Source: Sulfurimonas hongkongensis (lineage in GTDB: Bacteria; Campylobacterota; Campylobacteria; Campylobacterales; Sulfurimonadaceae). From it: a stretch of 64,000 bases of DNA. The position numbers and the translations under genes are program-made. Below are positions 1-8,974 of this stretch, one piece after another. Where the stretch lies: positions 1 through 64,000 of the forward strand of contig NZ_AUPZ01000013.1 in the NCBI RefSeq assembly GCF_000445475.1, written 5' to 3'. The notes beneath the pieces are model-generated. The model did no database searches, was not told the DNA's origin, and saw nothing but the letters and a program-made list of their open reading frames with translations. Each line of letters opens with the position of its first letter. Position 1 is the first letter of the stretch.

Positions 1-88
1 CTAAAAGTCCACCTTTACCTGTAAGTTTCTTTCCACTTCTAAATTCTTCTAAGATTTCATCAAAATCAAAATCTACTTCTTCATTCAT
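1..88 (-). CDS. IS256-family transposase, N-terminal 29 residues
   Basis: An ATG at 88 on the minus strand opens a frame that stays open to the window edge (29 codons). It is acidic at first (MNEEVDFDFDEILEEF) and then reads RSGKKLTGKGGLL. The LTGKxGxL stretch near the N-terminus is characteristic of IS256-family DDE transposases, where it precedes the conserved helix leading into the catalytic core. The start lies about 50 bp inside the element end, as expected for this family. The catalytic residues are outside the window, so whether the enzyme is intact is unknown. Confidence 0.72.
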   Translation of the reverse strand, partial: MNEEVDFDFDEILEEFRSGKKLTGKGGLL

Positions 89-140
89 TGTCAGTCCTTG
101 ATAGTATTTTATCAAACTGACACGAAATTTCTAACACTCC
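1..140 (-). mobile_element. IS256-like insertion sequence, 5' end only
   Basis: Read on the minus strand, the RND gene stops abruptly and is followed by a short leader containing AAATTTCGTGTCAG, a type of terminal sequence I associate with IS256-family elements, and then a transposase start. The junction with the RND gene lies at about 139-140. Only this end is present; the rest runs off the left edge. The family is assigned from the transposase N-terminus. The target duplication cannot be seen without the other end. Confidence 0.7.
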
Positions 141-2761
141 CTTTGATTATTAGTTTTTTGTTCTCCTTTTATATAAACTTCCACTCCATTGTTTTTTATC
201 ATTTGAATTATTGGTTTTAATTTTTTATAAAATATTCTAGAAGATATCTTCTCTTTATCAAAACTAGCGTTGAGTGTGAATATTTTTTGCAAGTCATCTT
301 TTTTTATTGTGGTAATATCTTTAGAAAAATTCACAATAGCAATATCTTTTAAACAGACATTATAGTTTTGATTTGGCACTTCTAAAGATAAGTCATAAAG
401 TGCATTCAAATTTTCATGATCTCCATAATTTACTCTAAGTTCTATGAGTTCAGAATTTGTATCAACAATTTTAGACAGTTTTTGCAGTGAAATAAAATTT
501 CTAACTTTTGTAATTATTGCTTTTTGAGTAAAGCCAAGACTATTTCCAAATGTATTTAACAAAATTTCAGCTTTTATCTCATCATATTTCATATCATTTT
601 TAATGCTATGAACGCCATCTATATTTTTTATTGCAAGTTCTAAACTCTCTAATGCTTCTTTAATCTTTTCGTTATTTTTATGAGAAAGAGATATTTCAAC
701 ATCGTTTTTCACAACACCAGTTTGTGGTATATTTATAATAAACTCTAAAAAATTACTTTTAAGATTGTGCTTTTGGATTAGCGATTCTATCTTTTTTTGA
801 ATCTCTTTAGCGTATAAAGTTCTAGTTCTACTAGAGCTATTATCTTCTTTATATGGGGTAAATATAGGATTGATTACTTTATTAAAAAAGTCATCATGTT
901 TTTTCGGTTTAAGATTTACTGTCAATGTAAAAAGATTATTTCCTTTTTCATGCATGGAGCGACCATCACTATTCATTCCTATAATAGTAGAAATCGAAGA
1001 TACATTATCTGAGTTTAACTCTTTTATTAAGATTTTCTCCAAAGCTTTAGTCTCCGTTAGTGTATAGTTTATAGCACCATTTTCAACTTTACCCATAATA
1101 TTTATAGTCATAGCATCAAACTCTGGGAAGAGCTGAAAGCGACTTGACTTTGCTAAAGTATATGTGGCTAAAAGAGTAAAAAAAACAATAAAGAAGCCCC
1201 AAAGATATCGTTTTTTTATAAAAAAAGAGAGTGAGTTTATATAGACAGCACTTAGCTTATTCCACATTCTTTCTCTGATGCTATTACCCTTGTTAGTTAA
1301 AAATCCAAATGTCAACTCTTTATAATGTAGTGGTAAGAAAACAAAACTTTCTATAAATGAACTTATAACTAAGATGATTACCATTAAAGGAATTATTTTT
1401 ATAAAGACTCCAAGTCCACCAGATAGCATGGTTAAAGGTAAAAAAGCTATGATAGTTGTAAGCATAGCTGCAAATAAAATTGGCATCATCTCATATGTAC
1501 CATCTATACATGCTTGTTTAATACTTTTGTTCATACTAAAGTGACGATCGATGTTTTCACTCACAACTATAGCTTCATCAACAAGTATTCCAAGACTCAA
1601 TAAAACTCCTATCATAGACAGAGTATTTAAAGATCCTTGGAAAAAATCCAAACCTATCAAACCAAAAGCAAAACTAACGGGAATTCCAAGTAAAACAACG
1701 ATAGCAATCTTTAAAGATATAAATAACCAGATAGAAAAAAATAGTAAGATTAGACCTATTATAATATTTGAAGCAATTGTATTGAGTCTAGTTTTTATCC
1801 AAAAAGAACTATCACTTAAAACTTTAAATTCTATATTTTTATACTTATTTTTATATATATCAATAATATTTGTAATTTCTTTAGAGAGTTTTATACTATC
1901 ACCAAGTTTTGCTTTTTTTATATTAATTATAACACTAGGGACAGCATCTGTGCGAGTTATAATATCTCTATTTTCATAATCATATTTTATATCTGCTATG
2001 TTTTTCACATATATTAGCTTACCATCAATTTTTATTTCTGTCTCAAGAAGTGTGTTTATATCTATATTATCATTTTTACTCTCAACATAGTACTTCTGTT
2101 TTTGGGAACTAATGGAACCTATGGGATATAAAGAGTATAAACTCATAAGAGTATTGTAAGCTTTCTCATTTGATATACCGTAAGCAAGAAGTTTTTGTGA
2201 GTTTAATGAAATAACAAGTATAGAATTATAATCTCCATCGAGAGTAACACTATATAAATTTTTTAACTTTTTTATATCTTCTGTTAAATCCTTTGCAACT
2301 TCAATATAGCTTTCATTTGTGTTAGATGATACAGATATATTTATTAATGGAAAATAACTTTCTGATATATCAACGGTAGGTATATCCATATCTTTTGGTA
2401 AATCTTGCTTTAAATTTTCTATAGAATTTTTTATATTGTTAACTATTTTTTGTTTTGGAGTTTCATTTTTTATTTGAGCATTAATATGAAATTCACCATT
2501 AGTAATAACAGTTTGTATCTCATATAAATCTTGAGTATTTTGCAAAATATTTTCAATATCTTGAACTATAAGCTTATCCAAGATAGTGCTATTAGCACCA
2601 ATATAGTGACCTTTTACACTTATCATATCCAATGTACTTGGAGGAAACATTTCCTTTGGGATTTTACTATAAGATACAAAAGCCAATAGCAATAAAAATA
2701 CAAAAAGGATGTGGTTTAGTGAGCTGTTTTCAAGACTCTTTTTTATAAATTTTTTTATCAT
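131..2761 (-). pseudogene. RND efflux permease, 3' end removed by an insertion element
   Basis: AcrB/MexF-like inner-membrane resistance-nodulation-division proton antiporter. Visible are the first transmembrane segment (about residues 18-36), the porter domain, a cluster of transmembrane helices starting near residue 325 that includes LGILVDEAIVVSENID (the proton-relay TM4, with Asp-Glu in place of the usual Asp-Asp), and the second porter domain. The family is normally about 1,020-1,050 residues. This frame ends at 876 with NNQREC, whose last codons come from the inserted element, so TM8-12 and the TM10 lysine are missing and transport is very unlikely. No adaptor or outer-membrane factor lies upstream. 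It diverges from tonB. Confidence 0.85.
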
Positions 2762-2873
2762 TTTGAAATATTATATGAATAATACTTTTGTTAATATTAA
2801 TAATTAGTATCATTAAATTAAACTTCACTGCTTATGTTTGACTTTTTGAAACAATAATATTAATAGATAAAAA

Positions 2874-2892
2874 GATTATGATAATGATTATT
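2874..2892. promoter_or_regulatory. Fur-box-like site upstream of tonB
   Basis: A 19-bp stretch made of GAT-AAT-type hexamers matches the classical Fur consensus GATAATGATAATCATTATC at 16 of 19 positions by my count. It lies 43 bp before the tonB start and 113 bp from the divergent RND permease start, so it could repress either gene under iron sufficiency. Binding is inferred. Confidence 0.6.
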
Positions 2893-2934
2893 GGTTTAAT
2901 CAAGATTTAAGTTTTTCTTATCTAAGATTGCAAA

Positions 2935-3696
2935 ATGAACTTATCACTTAGAGAAAAAAAGACTCCCAAAGAGCACAAGATATTATTGTTACTAAGTATA
3001 GTGGTTGTGGCAAGCTCTCTGTATGCTCTACTTCAAGGCTACAGCTATATAACCATCAAGCACGAGGTGCAACCAAAAACAAAAGAGAGAGTCTTAGCTT
3101 TAGTTATAAACCCTGCTCCAAAAAAACAAGAGATTGTTAAAAAAGAAGTAACAAAAGTGATAAAAAAAGAGATAGTCAAAGAAAAAGTCATAGAAAAACC
3201 AAAAAAGAAACCAAAACCCATAAAAAATGAAGTAGTCAAAAATGAAGTAGTCAAAAATGAAGTAGTCAAAAAAGAAGTCATCAAGCAAGAGATTGTAAAA
3301 GAGACTCCACCGCAAGTGGTAGTTAAAGAAGAGATAGTTCAAGTGCAGACTAAACAAGAGATAGTCCAAGAAGTTGTGCAAGAGGAAAAACCAATCTTTG
3401 ATGAGAAAGCCAAGGAGAGTTTTATAGCTGGACTCTATGAGGCACTAAATGAGAACAAACGCTATCCAAAGATGGCAAAAAGAAGAAAACTAGAGGGCGT
3501 TTGTGAAGTGAGCTTTACACTCAACAAAGATGGAAGTCTTAGAGATATTTTTCTAAAAGAGGCTTGTGGACACTCTATCTTAGATGATGCTGCACTTAAG
3601 GTTGTTCGCTCCATCGAGTTTTACAAACCCATCCCAGATAGTGTGAGTTTGACCTCACTGCATCTAAACATACCCATAAAATACGCAAGGAATTAA
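2935..3696 (+). CDS. tonB: TonB energy-transducing protein
   Basis: Periplasm-spanning protein that passes proton-motive force from ExbB/ExbD to outer-membrane receptors. It has one N-terminal transmembrane segment (about 17-38), a long Lys/Glu/Val-rich linker (about 50-150) in place of the usual Pro-Glu/Pro-Lys linker, and a C-terminal TonB domain (about 165-250) with the YPKMAKRRKLEGVCEVSF core. The linker contains three exact copies of NEVVK, encoded by three exact 15-bp DNA repeats at 3226-3270. It is followed directly by exbB (1 bp gap) and exbD, forming one operon behind a Fur-box-like site. Confidence 0.88.
   Translation: MNLSLREKKTPKEHKILLLLSIVVVASSLYALLQGYSYITIKHEVQPKTKERVLALVINPAPKKQEIVKKEVTKVIKKEIVKEKVIEKPKKKPKPIKNEVVKNEVVKNEVVKKEVIKQEIVKETPPQVVVKEEIVQVQTKQEIVQEVVQEEKPIFDEKAKESFIAGLYEALNENKRYPKMAKRRKLEGVCEVSFTLNKDGSLRDIFLKEACGHSILDDAALKVVRSIEFYKPIPDSVSLTSLHLNIPIKYARN
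3226..3270 (+). repeat. Three tandem 15-bp units inside tonB
   Basis: The unit AATGAAGTAGTCAAA occurs three times without mismatch (3226-3240, 3241-3255, 3256-3270) and encodes NEVVK each time. Copy changes would stay in frame and only alter the length of the TonB linker. Confidence 0.9.
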
Positions 3697-3697
3697 A

Positions 3698-4207
3698 ATG
3701 AATTTACATCAGTTTATAGATCAAGGCGGAGTGATTATCCTAATCCTCATCGCAATGTTAGGCTTTGGTCTTATCATCATGTTATGGAAGTTTTTAATCC
3801 TTCTTAGTTTTATGATGAAGAAAAAAGATAGATGCAAGGACTGCATAGAGGTTTTGCCGCAAAATAGTGATATTTCAATGGTAGAGCTTGTAGTTCATGA
3901 GAAGATGCACTCACTAGAGCGTGGTTTAGAGAGTGTAAAGATTATAGCTACTATCTCGCCACTTCTAGGACTTTTAGGAACTGTGATAGGAATCTATACC
4001 GCTTTTGTTAGCATCTCCGTGCATGGTTTGGGCGATCCTAGTTTTTTTGCAGATGGGATCTCAATGGCGATGATTACTACTATAGCTGGACTCATCGTAG
4101 CCATTCCTCACTATGTTGGTTATAACTATTTGGTTGCCATGATGGACAAGCTTGAACTCTCTTTTACTCAGGAGATATATACCTATGTGAAGCTCCAAGA
4201 TGCGTAA
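3698..4207 (+). CDS. exbB: ExbB/TolQ/MotA-family proton channel protein
   Basis: Inner-membrane component of the TonB motor. At 169 residues it is a short ExbB with a first transmembrane segment at about 10-35, a cytoplasmic loop, and two further segments in the MotA/TolQ/ExbB domain (ISPLLGLLGTVIGIYTAF and the SMAMITTIAGLIVAIPHYVGYN region). The order tonB-exbB-exbD and the overlap with exbD (8 bp) indicate translational coupling. TolQ is a possible alternative from sequence alone, but the adjacent receptor and Fur-like site favour ExbB. Confidence 0.85.
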   Translation: MNLHQFIDQGGVIILILIAMLGFGLIIMLWKFLILLSFMMKKKDRCKDCIEVLPQNSDISMVELVVHEKMHSLERGLESVKIIATISPLLGLLGTVIGIYTAFVSISVHGLGDPSFFADGISMAMITTIAGLIVAIPHYVGYNYLVAMMDKLELSFTQEIYTYVKLQDA

Positions 4208-4583
4208 AAAAAGACCTACGATTGCACCAGATCTTACACCAGTTATTGACATAGTCTTTATCTTGCTGATATTTTTTATGGTTAGTTCTGTTTTTAAAAA
4301 AGAGGATGTAATCCTCGCACTTAACCTGCCAAATCTAGAAGCATCTGCAAAAGAGATGCAGGATAAAAGCGTGACTATAGAGCTTAGTAAAAAGGAACTT
4401 GCAATAGATGGCAAAAAAAACAGCTTTGACAATCTAGATGCACTCTTTTCGACTTATGAAAAAAGTACTCAAATCCTTATACGAATAGATAAAGAAGTGG
4501 AGTATGAGAGAGTTATGAGGCTCTTTGAGAAGCTTCAAGAAAATGAACTTACATCGTTTTCACTAGTAGCACAGCCACACTAA
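4200..4583 (+). CDS. exbD: ExbD/TolR-family protein
   Basis: Partner of ExbB. It has 127 residues, with a short basic N-terminus, one transmembrane segment (LTPVIDIVFILLIFFMVSS) carrying the conserved aspartate that takes part in proton translocation, and a small periplasmic domain. It starts inside the last codons of exbB. It is followed by a strong hairpin at 4640-4668 that probably ends the operon before the receptor gene. Confidence 0.87.
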   Translation: MRKKRPTIAPDLTPVIDIVFILLIFFMVSSVFKKEDVILALNLPNLEASAKEMQDKSVTIELSKKELAIDGKKNSFDNLDALFSTYEKSTQILIRIDKEVEYERVMRLFEKLQENELTSFSLVAQPH

Positions 4584-4639
4584 AAGCTTTTGCATAGGCT
4601 CTACTTCTGCAGAGCTTTTGGAGATGCTTGCATCTACAT

Positions 4640-4668
4640 AAGTAAGGGAGTAAAATACTCCCTTACTT
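4640..4668 (+). terminator. Stem-loop after exbD
   Basis: A perfect 13-bp inverted repeat (AAGTAAGGGAGTA, loop AAA, TACTCCCTTACTT) 56 bp after the exbD stop. It is followed by AT-rich sequence without a clean T run. Likely transcription terminator, possibly in both directions. Confidence 0.6.
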
Positions 4669-4702
4669 AAATAAAAAATAAATAGTTCTAATCTTATCTA
4701 TT

Positions 4703-4721
4703 GATAATGATTATTATGACT
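4703..4721. promoter_or_regulatory. Fur-box-like site upstream of the TonB-dependent receptor
   Basis: GATAATGATTATTATGACT matches the Fur consensus at 14 of 19 positions. It lies just upstream of the receptor ribosome-binding site (AAGGGAAGAA before the ATG at 4741). Fits iron-dependent repression of the receptor; not demonstrated. Confidence 0.5.
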
Positions 4722-4740
4722 GTTACAATAAAGGGAAGAA

Positions 4741-6843
4741 ATGAAAAAGATTACAATAAGTGCATCTCTTGCACTACTACTAAGCAACTACGCTACTGCA
4801 GCTGAAGATATGAAAGCTATCGAGGTTGTAAGTATTGCGACTAAGACACAAAAGAGTATAGATGGAGTAGCTGCATCTGTTGATGTGGTCACACAAGAAG
4901 AGATACAGAAGATGGGAGCTTCTAGTTTAGGCGAGATTTTGAGTAAAACTTCTGGGCTTATTTTGCAGTATGGAACCTTTCCTAGTGCGAGTTCTAAGAG
5001 TAAATCATCTATCTCTATGCGCGGAATGGGAGCAAATGGAACTCTCTTTTTACTTGATGGAAGACGCCTAGCTGGAGAGGTTAAAAACCCTTATGACTTA
5101 CAAAGAATCCCTGCATCTATCATTGAGAGAATCGAGATAGTAAAAGGTCCTATGAGCTCACTCTACGGTGCAGATGCAGTTGGTGGAGTTATAAACATCA
5201 TCACAAAAAGACCAACTGATGAGATGAAGATAAGCTATGATGCAAGATTTGGGATGAACGAAGACTCAGATGCACAGACTACAAACCTAGCTCTAAGCAT
5301 TCAGGGCAAAAATGAGGGCTTTGGCTATAGCGCATATAGTAGTTTCATCACAACTAAACCTTATGAGCAAAGAGAGTTAGCTGATACTTATGCAAAAACT
5401 GGTGCTGGAAATGTTAAGCCATCTACGCATCCAAACCCTGCTATAAAAAATATAAAAGATTACTACGCTGTTGATACAACCTACAGAGAAGATAGCGAGA
5501 TTTATACTATAGGCACAAGACTTACTTATGATTTTACGAGTGACTTTATAATGGGTCTAGATGTAAACTACTTCAAAGAGGAGAGAGATGGTGTATATGT
5601 TGGTTTTGTTCATCCAGCTAGAACTGCACCAAACCCTACACCAATCTACAACGCTCCAGTAAACTCTCACGATGAGAACAACAGACTAGATTTGAACATA
5701 GATGCCCAGTTTGCACCAACGGATGAACTAAATGTAATGGCTAGGATTTATAACTCTAAGTATGAAAAAAGGAACTCAACTACTGCTGCGTATTGGGGTG
5801 ATTTTAGTTTTCCTTCAGAGAGTGCATCCGCAAATGCTGCTATGGATGCGGATGTTGACATTATAGTTTATGAAGCATCTGCGTCATATCTTGCTACTGA
5901 TGCACATCTTTTAACTGGTGGAGTTGAGTATAGAGATGAGAAGAGAAAGTCTTCTGTGTTTACTAATAATATTGGAATGACTGAGAAAAAAGTTGATTAT
6001 AAGTCCATCTACTTACAAGATGAGTGGGAAGTGACAGATGAGTTCAACACAATTCTTGGTGCTAGATATGAAGAGATTAGCAACGCTGAGGACAAACCTA
6101 CTTTTAGAGTTGGCGGTATCTATGAGTTTGACAAACTAGCAAAACTAAGAGCAAACTTTGCACAAGGTTTTCGTACTCCAGATATAAGAGAGTTATATAT
6201 AAATATGAATACTCCAAATGGCCCTCAAAGAGGTGCTGATATTTTAGGTTATGACTTAGAGCCAGAATCAACAAACGCTTATGAGATAGGATTAGGTGGG
6301 CGAAACTCTAAACTAAGTTATGACCTTGTTATTTTTTACAACCAAATCACAAATAAAATCCAGCAAGTAAGAAATAACAGTGGTATCTATACTTATGAAA
6401 ATGTCTCAGATGCAAACACTAAGGGTCTAGAGCTATCTTTTAGCTACTTACTGCTTGAAAACTTGAACTCAAAGTTTGCTTACAATGAGCTAATGACTGA
6501 GGATGAAAAAACAAACAAAGATCTTGAGTTTAATCCAGATAGAACTTTCATGTTAAGTTTTGACTATCAAGCTACAAAAAAGTTAAATCTTGGACTGATA
6601 GGAAAATACATAGGGCAACAGCACTATACAAAAGTTATAAATCAAGGAGCTCCGACTCAACTCTCAATCCCTAATAGTAAAACAGATGCTTACAACCTTG
6701 TTGATATCACTTTTGGATACAAGATAGACAAGGCTATAGAGATTTATGGCGGAGTTAACAATATTGGCGATAGTGGTGTAGAAGATGAGCTTGGTTCAAA
6801 TGTAGGAAGATACTACTTTGCAGGTTTAAGAGGTAGTTTTTAG
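4741..6843 (+). CDS. TonB-dependent outer-membrane receptor (FepA/CirA-like)
   Basis: Ligand-gated outer-membrane channel of 700 residues, typical for the family. It has a signal peptide (about 1-21), a TonB-box-like AIEVVSIAT stretch, a plug domain (about 40-155) with RGMGANGTLFLLDG and GPMSSLYGADAVGGVINIIT, and a 22-strand barrel with the conserved NFAQGFRTPDIRELY region. The C-terminus ends in an aromatic residue (RGSF), the usual outer-membrane assembly signal. The Fur-like site and the tonB operon next to it suggest uptake of a ferric siderophore or haem; the substrate cannot be read from the sequence. Confidence 0.88.
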   Translation: MKKITISASLALLLSNYATAAEDMKAIEVVSIATKTQKSIDGVAASVDVVTQEEIQKMGASSLGEILSKTSGLILQYGTFPSASSKSKSSISMRGMGANGTLFLLDGRRLAGEVKNPYDLQRIPASIIERIEIVKGPMSSLYGADAVGGVINIITKRPTDEMKISYDARFGMNEDSDAQTTNLALSIQGKNEGFGYSAYSSFITTKPYEQRELADTYAKTGAGNVKPSTHPNPAIKNIKDYYAVDTTYREDSEIYTIGTRLTYDFTSDFIMGLDVNYFKEERDGVYVGFVHPARTAPNPTPIYNAPVNSHDENNRLDLNIDAQFAPTDELNVMARIYNSKYEKRNSTTAAYWGDFSFPSESASANAAMDADVDIIVYEASASYLATDAHLLTGGVEYRDEKRKSSVFTNNIGMTEKKVDYKSIYLQDEWEVTDEFNTILGARYEEISNAEDKPTFRVGGIYEFDKLAKLRANFAQGFRTPDIRELYINMNTPNGPQRGADILGYDLEPESTNAYEIGLGGRNSKLSYDLVIFYNQITNKIQQVRNNSGIYTYENVSDANTKGLELSFSYLLLENLNSKFAYNELMTEDEKTNKDLEFNPDRTFMLSFDYQATKKLNLGLIGKYIGQQHYTKVINQGAPTQLSIPNSKTDAYNLVDITFGYKIDKAIEIYGGVNNIGDSGVEDELGSNVGRYYFAGLRGSF

Positions 6844-6858
6844 TTTTAAAAACTTTAT

Positions 6859-6886
6859 AGCTCGTTTTTTTTGACGAGCTTTTTTC
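6859..6886 (+). terminator. Rho-independent terminator after the receptor gene
   Basis: The 7-bp stem AGCTCGT/ACGAGCT with an 8-nt loop is followed directly by a T run, 16 bp after the receptor stop codon. This is a classical intrinsic terminator. Confidence 0.8.
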
Positions 6887-6913
6887 TCATATGAGAGCAA
6901 AAAGAAAGATAAG

Positions 6914-7312
6914 ATGAGCTTAGAAAAATTAAACGAGTGCATACAAATAAGAAGAGCAAATAACTCAAGAGCTAGAGAAGCTATATACAATGTTTTGATG
7001 CAGAGTGATGAGTGTTTAAATATCTGTGACATTATAAAAGGGCTCTCCGATACTTACCCAAAAAAAATATCATTAAACACGCTTTATAGACATTTAAATT
7101 TTTTTATAGAGTGCAAACTTATTGTAGTTATCCAAAATGATTTCAAAAGAGCTTACTATGCTTTAAGAGAAGACTCACTTATGGTCTTTTGCATCTGCAC
7201 TAAATGCACTAATGTAAGCAAATTAGACTTAGTTGATTTTATAGATTTAGATATTACTGAGGATGTTGAATTTATAACTATTCATAAAAAATGTAATAAA
7301 TGCACAAACTAG
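6914..7312 (+). CDS. Divergent Fur-family transcriptional regulator
   Basis: A 132-residue protein with the Fur winged-helix fold: ARAEAIYNVL-like helix 1 (here SRAREAIYNVLMQSDECLNICDI), the recognition region KISLNTLYRHLNFFIECKLI, and two Cys pairs (CICTKC in the middle and CNKC near the end) that could form the structural zinc site. The HHDHxxC metal-sensing motif of true Fur is absent: the equivalent stretch reads SLMVFCICTKC. It lies between the receptor and a porin and may regulate them. The canonical fur is a separate gene at 44192. The inducer or metal is unknown. Confidence 0.7.
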   Translation: MSLEKLNECIQIRRANNSRAREAIYNVLMQSDECLNICDIIKGLSDTYPKKISLNTLYRHLNFFIECKLIVVIQNDFKRAYYALREDSLMVFCICTKCTNVSKLDLVDFIDLDITEDVEFITIHKKCNKCTN

Positions 7313-7314
7313 TT

Positions 7315-7333
7315 GACAATGATTATCAATTTA
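7315..7333. promoter_or_regulatory. Fur-box-like site upstream of the porin
   Basis: GACAATGATTATCAATTTA matches the Fur consensus at 14 of 19 positions, including a well-kept ATGATTATC core. It lies right after the Fur-like gene stop and about 76 bp before the chosen porin start. Third such site in 4.5 kb. Confidence 0.5.
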
Positions 7334-7408
7334 AATAATAGATAAGTTTTATATTCTATAATTATGATATTGACTTTCAAAATTAGTCTCATGAGGGAAT
7401 TAAAAAAT

Positions 7409-8647
7409 ATGAACAAATGGATAAAACTTAGCTTAGTAACTGCTCTAGCACTTAGCACAACTGCCTTTGCAAATGAAGATGTAAAGACTCCCAAAGAAGT
7501 TAAAAATTTAACTGAGATGTTTAGCGAGGGTGAAGTTAGTGGACAGATTCGTTTAGGTTACGCTACAAACAAAGTTAAGACAGCTGGAGATAAAGACACT
7601 TATGCTACAGCGGCTGGTGGTCAGTTAAAGTATGAGACTGCTTCACTTATGGGCGTTAGTCTTGGTGCTGCCATGTATACATCTCACTCTGTTGATACAC
7701 TTAGTGGTAAAGATGCTAAGTACAACGATGAGATGGCATCAAGCCAAAAGTCATATACAGAACTAGCTGAGGCTTACTTAAACTTTTCATACGAAGGATT
7801 TGAGTTTCGTGGTGGTCGTCAACTTATAGATACCCCCCTAGCAGATAGTGATGATATCAGAATGACTCCTCACACTTTTGAGGCTTACATCGCTTCATAT
7901 ACTTTTAAGGAGCTGGGTTTAGCTTTTATCGCTGGTAATATTTTATCGTGGCAAGGTGTTGATTCAGACTATAGCAACGCTGTAAACAACTCTTGGGCCA
8001 AAACTGGCGAAGATGGAACAAGACTTGGTGCTGTAACTTATGCAGATCATTTTTTAGAAGCAAGTGTTTGGTACTATGATGTAACAAAAGAGACTACTGC
8101 TGTTTATCTAGATGCCGTTGGAACTATAGATATTACTGATGATATAAGCGTTGCAATAGCTGCTCAGTATTTAACAGAAGATGAAAAAGAGAGTAGCTAT
8201 ATTGAGGGTAACATCGTAGGTGCTATGGTTGAGGCTGGTTTTTATGATGTGACTGCAACTGCTGCTTTTGACAAAGTAAGTGTAAAAGATGGTAAGTCAA
8301 TCTTTGAAGGTTTTGGTGGCGGTGCGTCTTATACAAACCTAGACACTATGACAGCTGGAACTTTGCACGATGGTACTTATGGAGATGGTAGTTCATATAT
8401 GCTTGGTTTAGCTTATGAGATAGCTGGTTTTAATATTTTTGGAGCTTATGGTGATTACAAAGCTGACGCTATAACTGTGGGCAACAAAGCTCATGTAACT
8501 GAGGTAAACCTTGGTTTAGAGTGTGAATATAACGATGGCGAGGCAGATGCGACAATCATCTATGTTATAGGCAAAGACAAAGAATCAGCTACTAAAACAG
8601 AGTTTGACAATGATCGCATTCAAGTGGTTTTAAATTATAATTTTTAA
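7409..8647 (+). CDS. Outer-membrane porin (Campylobacterota Opr type)
   Basis: A 412-residue beta-barrel protein with a clear signal peptide (MNKWIKLSLVTALALSTTAFA), then ISGQIRLGY-like first strands (here EVSGQIRLGYATN), many alternating hydrophobic strands and a C-terminal aromatic residue (VVLNYNF). The ATG at 7409 is preferred over one at 7364 because the signal peptide begins there and a GAGG ribosome-binding site lies upstream. The nearby Fur-like site suggests iron control. The solute is unknown. Confidence 0.82.
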   Translation: MNKWIKLSLVTALALSTTAFANEDVKTPKEVKNLTEMFSEGEVSGQIRLGYATNKVKTAGDKDTYATAAGGQLKYETASLMGVSLGAAMYTSHSVDTLSGKDAKYNDEMASSQKSYTELAEAYLNFSYEGFEFRGGRQLIDTPLADSDDIRMTPHTFEAYIASYTFKELGLAFIAGNILSWQGVDSDYSNAVNNSWAKTGEDGTRLGAVTYADHFLEASVWYYDVTKETTAVYLDAVGTIDITDDISVAIAAQYLTEDEKESSYIEGNIVGAMVEAGFYDVTATAAFDKVSVKDGKSIFEGFGGGASYTNLDTMTAGTLHDGTYGDGSSYMLGLAYEIAGFNIFGAYGDYKADAITVGNKAHVTEVNLGLECEYNDGEADATIIYVIGKDKESATKTEFDNDRIQVVLNYNF

Positions 8648-8943
8648 GTATATTACAAAATGAAGCCCTTTAGAAATGTCTAACGAGTTAATCATATAGT
8701 TTATATTCGATTCTATATTAAATTTCATAAACTTGTTTATCACTTCATTTGTAGCCAAATTTTTAGCAATACCCTTTAATGTAAACTCTTGATTGTTAGT
8801 ATTTGAAAAGTATCCTTATCCGCTTTTGATCTAACACAAATCCATTTTAGTGAGTTATAAACATTTAGTTCGTCTTTAACTAAAACTTCTGCATTTGTAC
8901 AATATACAATATGGGCTGCATTACCAATTTGACACAAGCCTTT
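8648..8943 (-). pseudogene. Decayed coding sequence of unknown family
   Basis: The 327-bp gap between the porin and the DUF2461 gene is not structureless. Read on the minus strand from about 8943, one frame gives protein-like sequence (GNAAHIVYCTNAEVLVKDEL, then NSLKWICVRSKADKDTFQ) up to a stop at 8776-8778. A second frame then continues from about 8790 (QEFTLKGIAKNLATNEVINK) towards the porin end. A single frameshift would join them. No start codon or ribosome-binding site is evident. I do not recognise the family. Confidence 0.35.
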
Positions 8944-8974
8944 TTATAAAGAATAACTTAAAAAGGCTTATTCC

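Noticed and set aside
3045-3381. Minus-strand open frames inside tonB
   Set aside because: They are shadows of the Lys/Glu-rich repeated linker, giving Phe/Leu/Thr-rich low-complexity peptides with no start signals.
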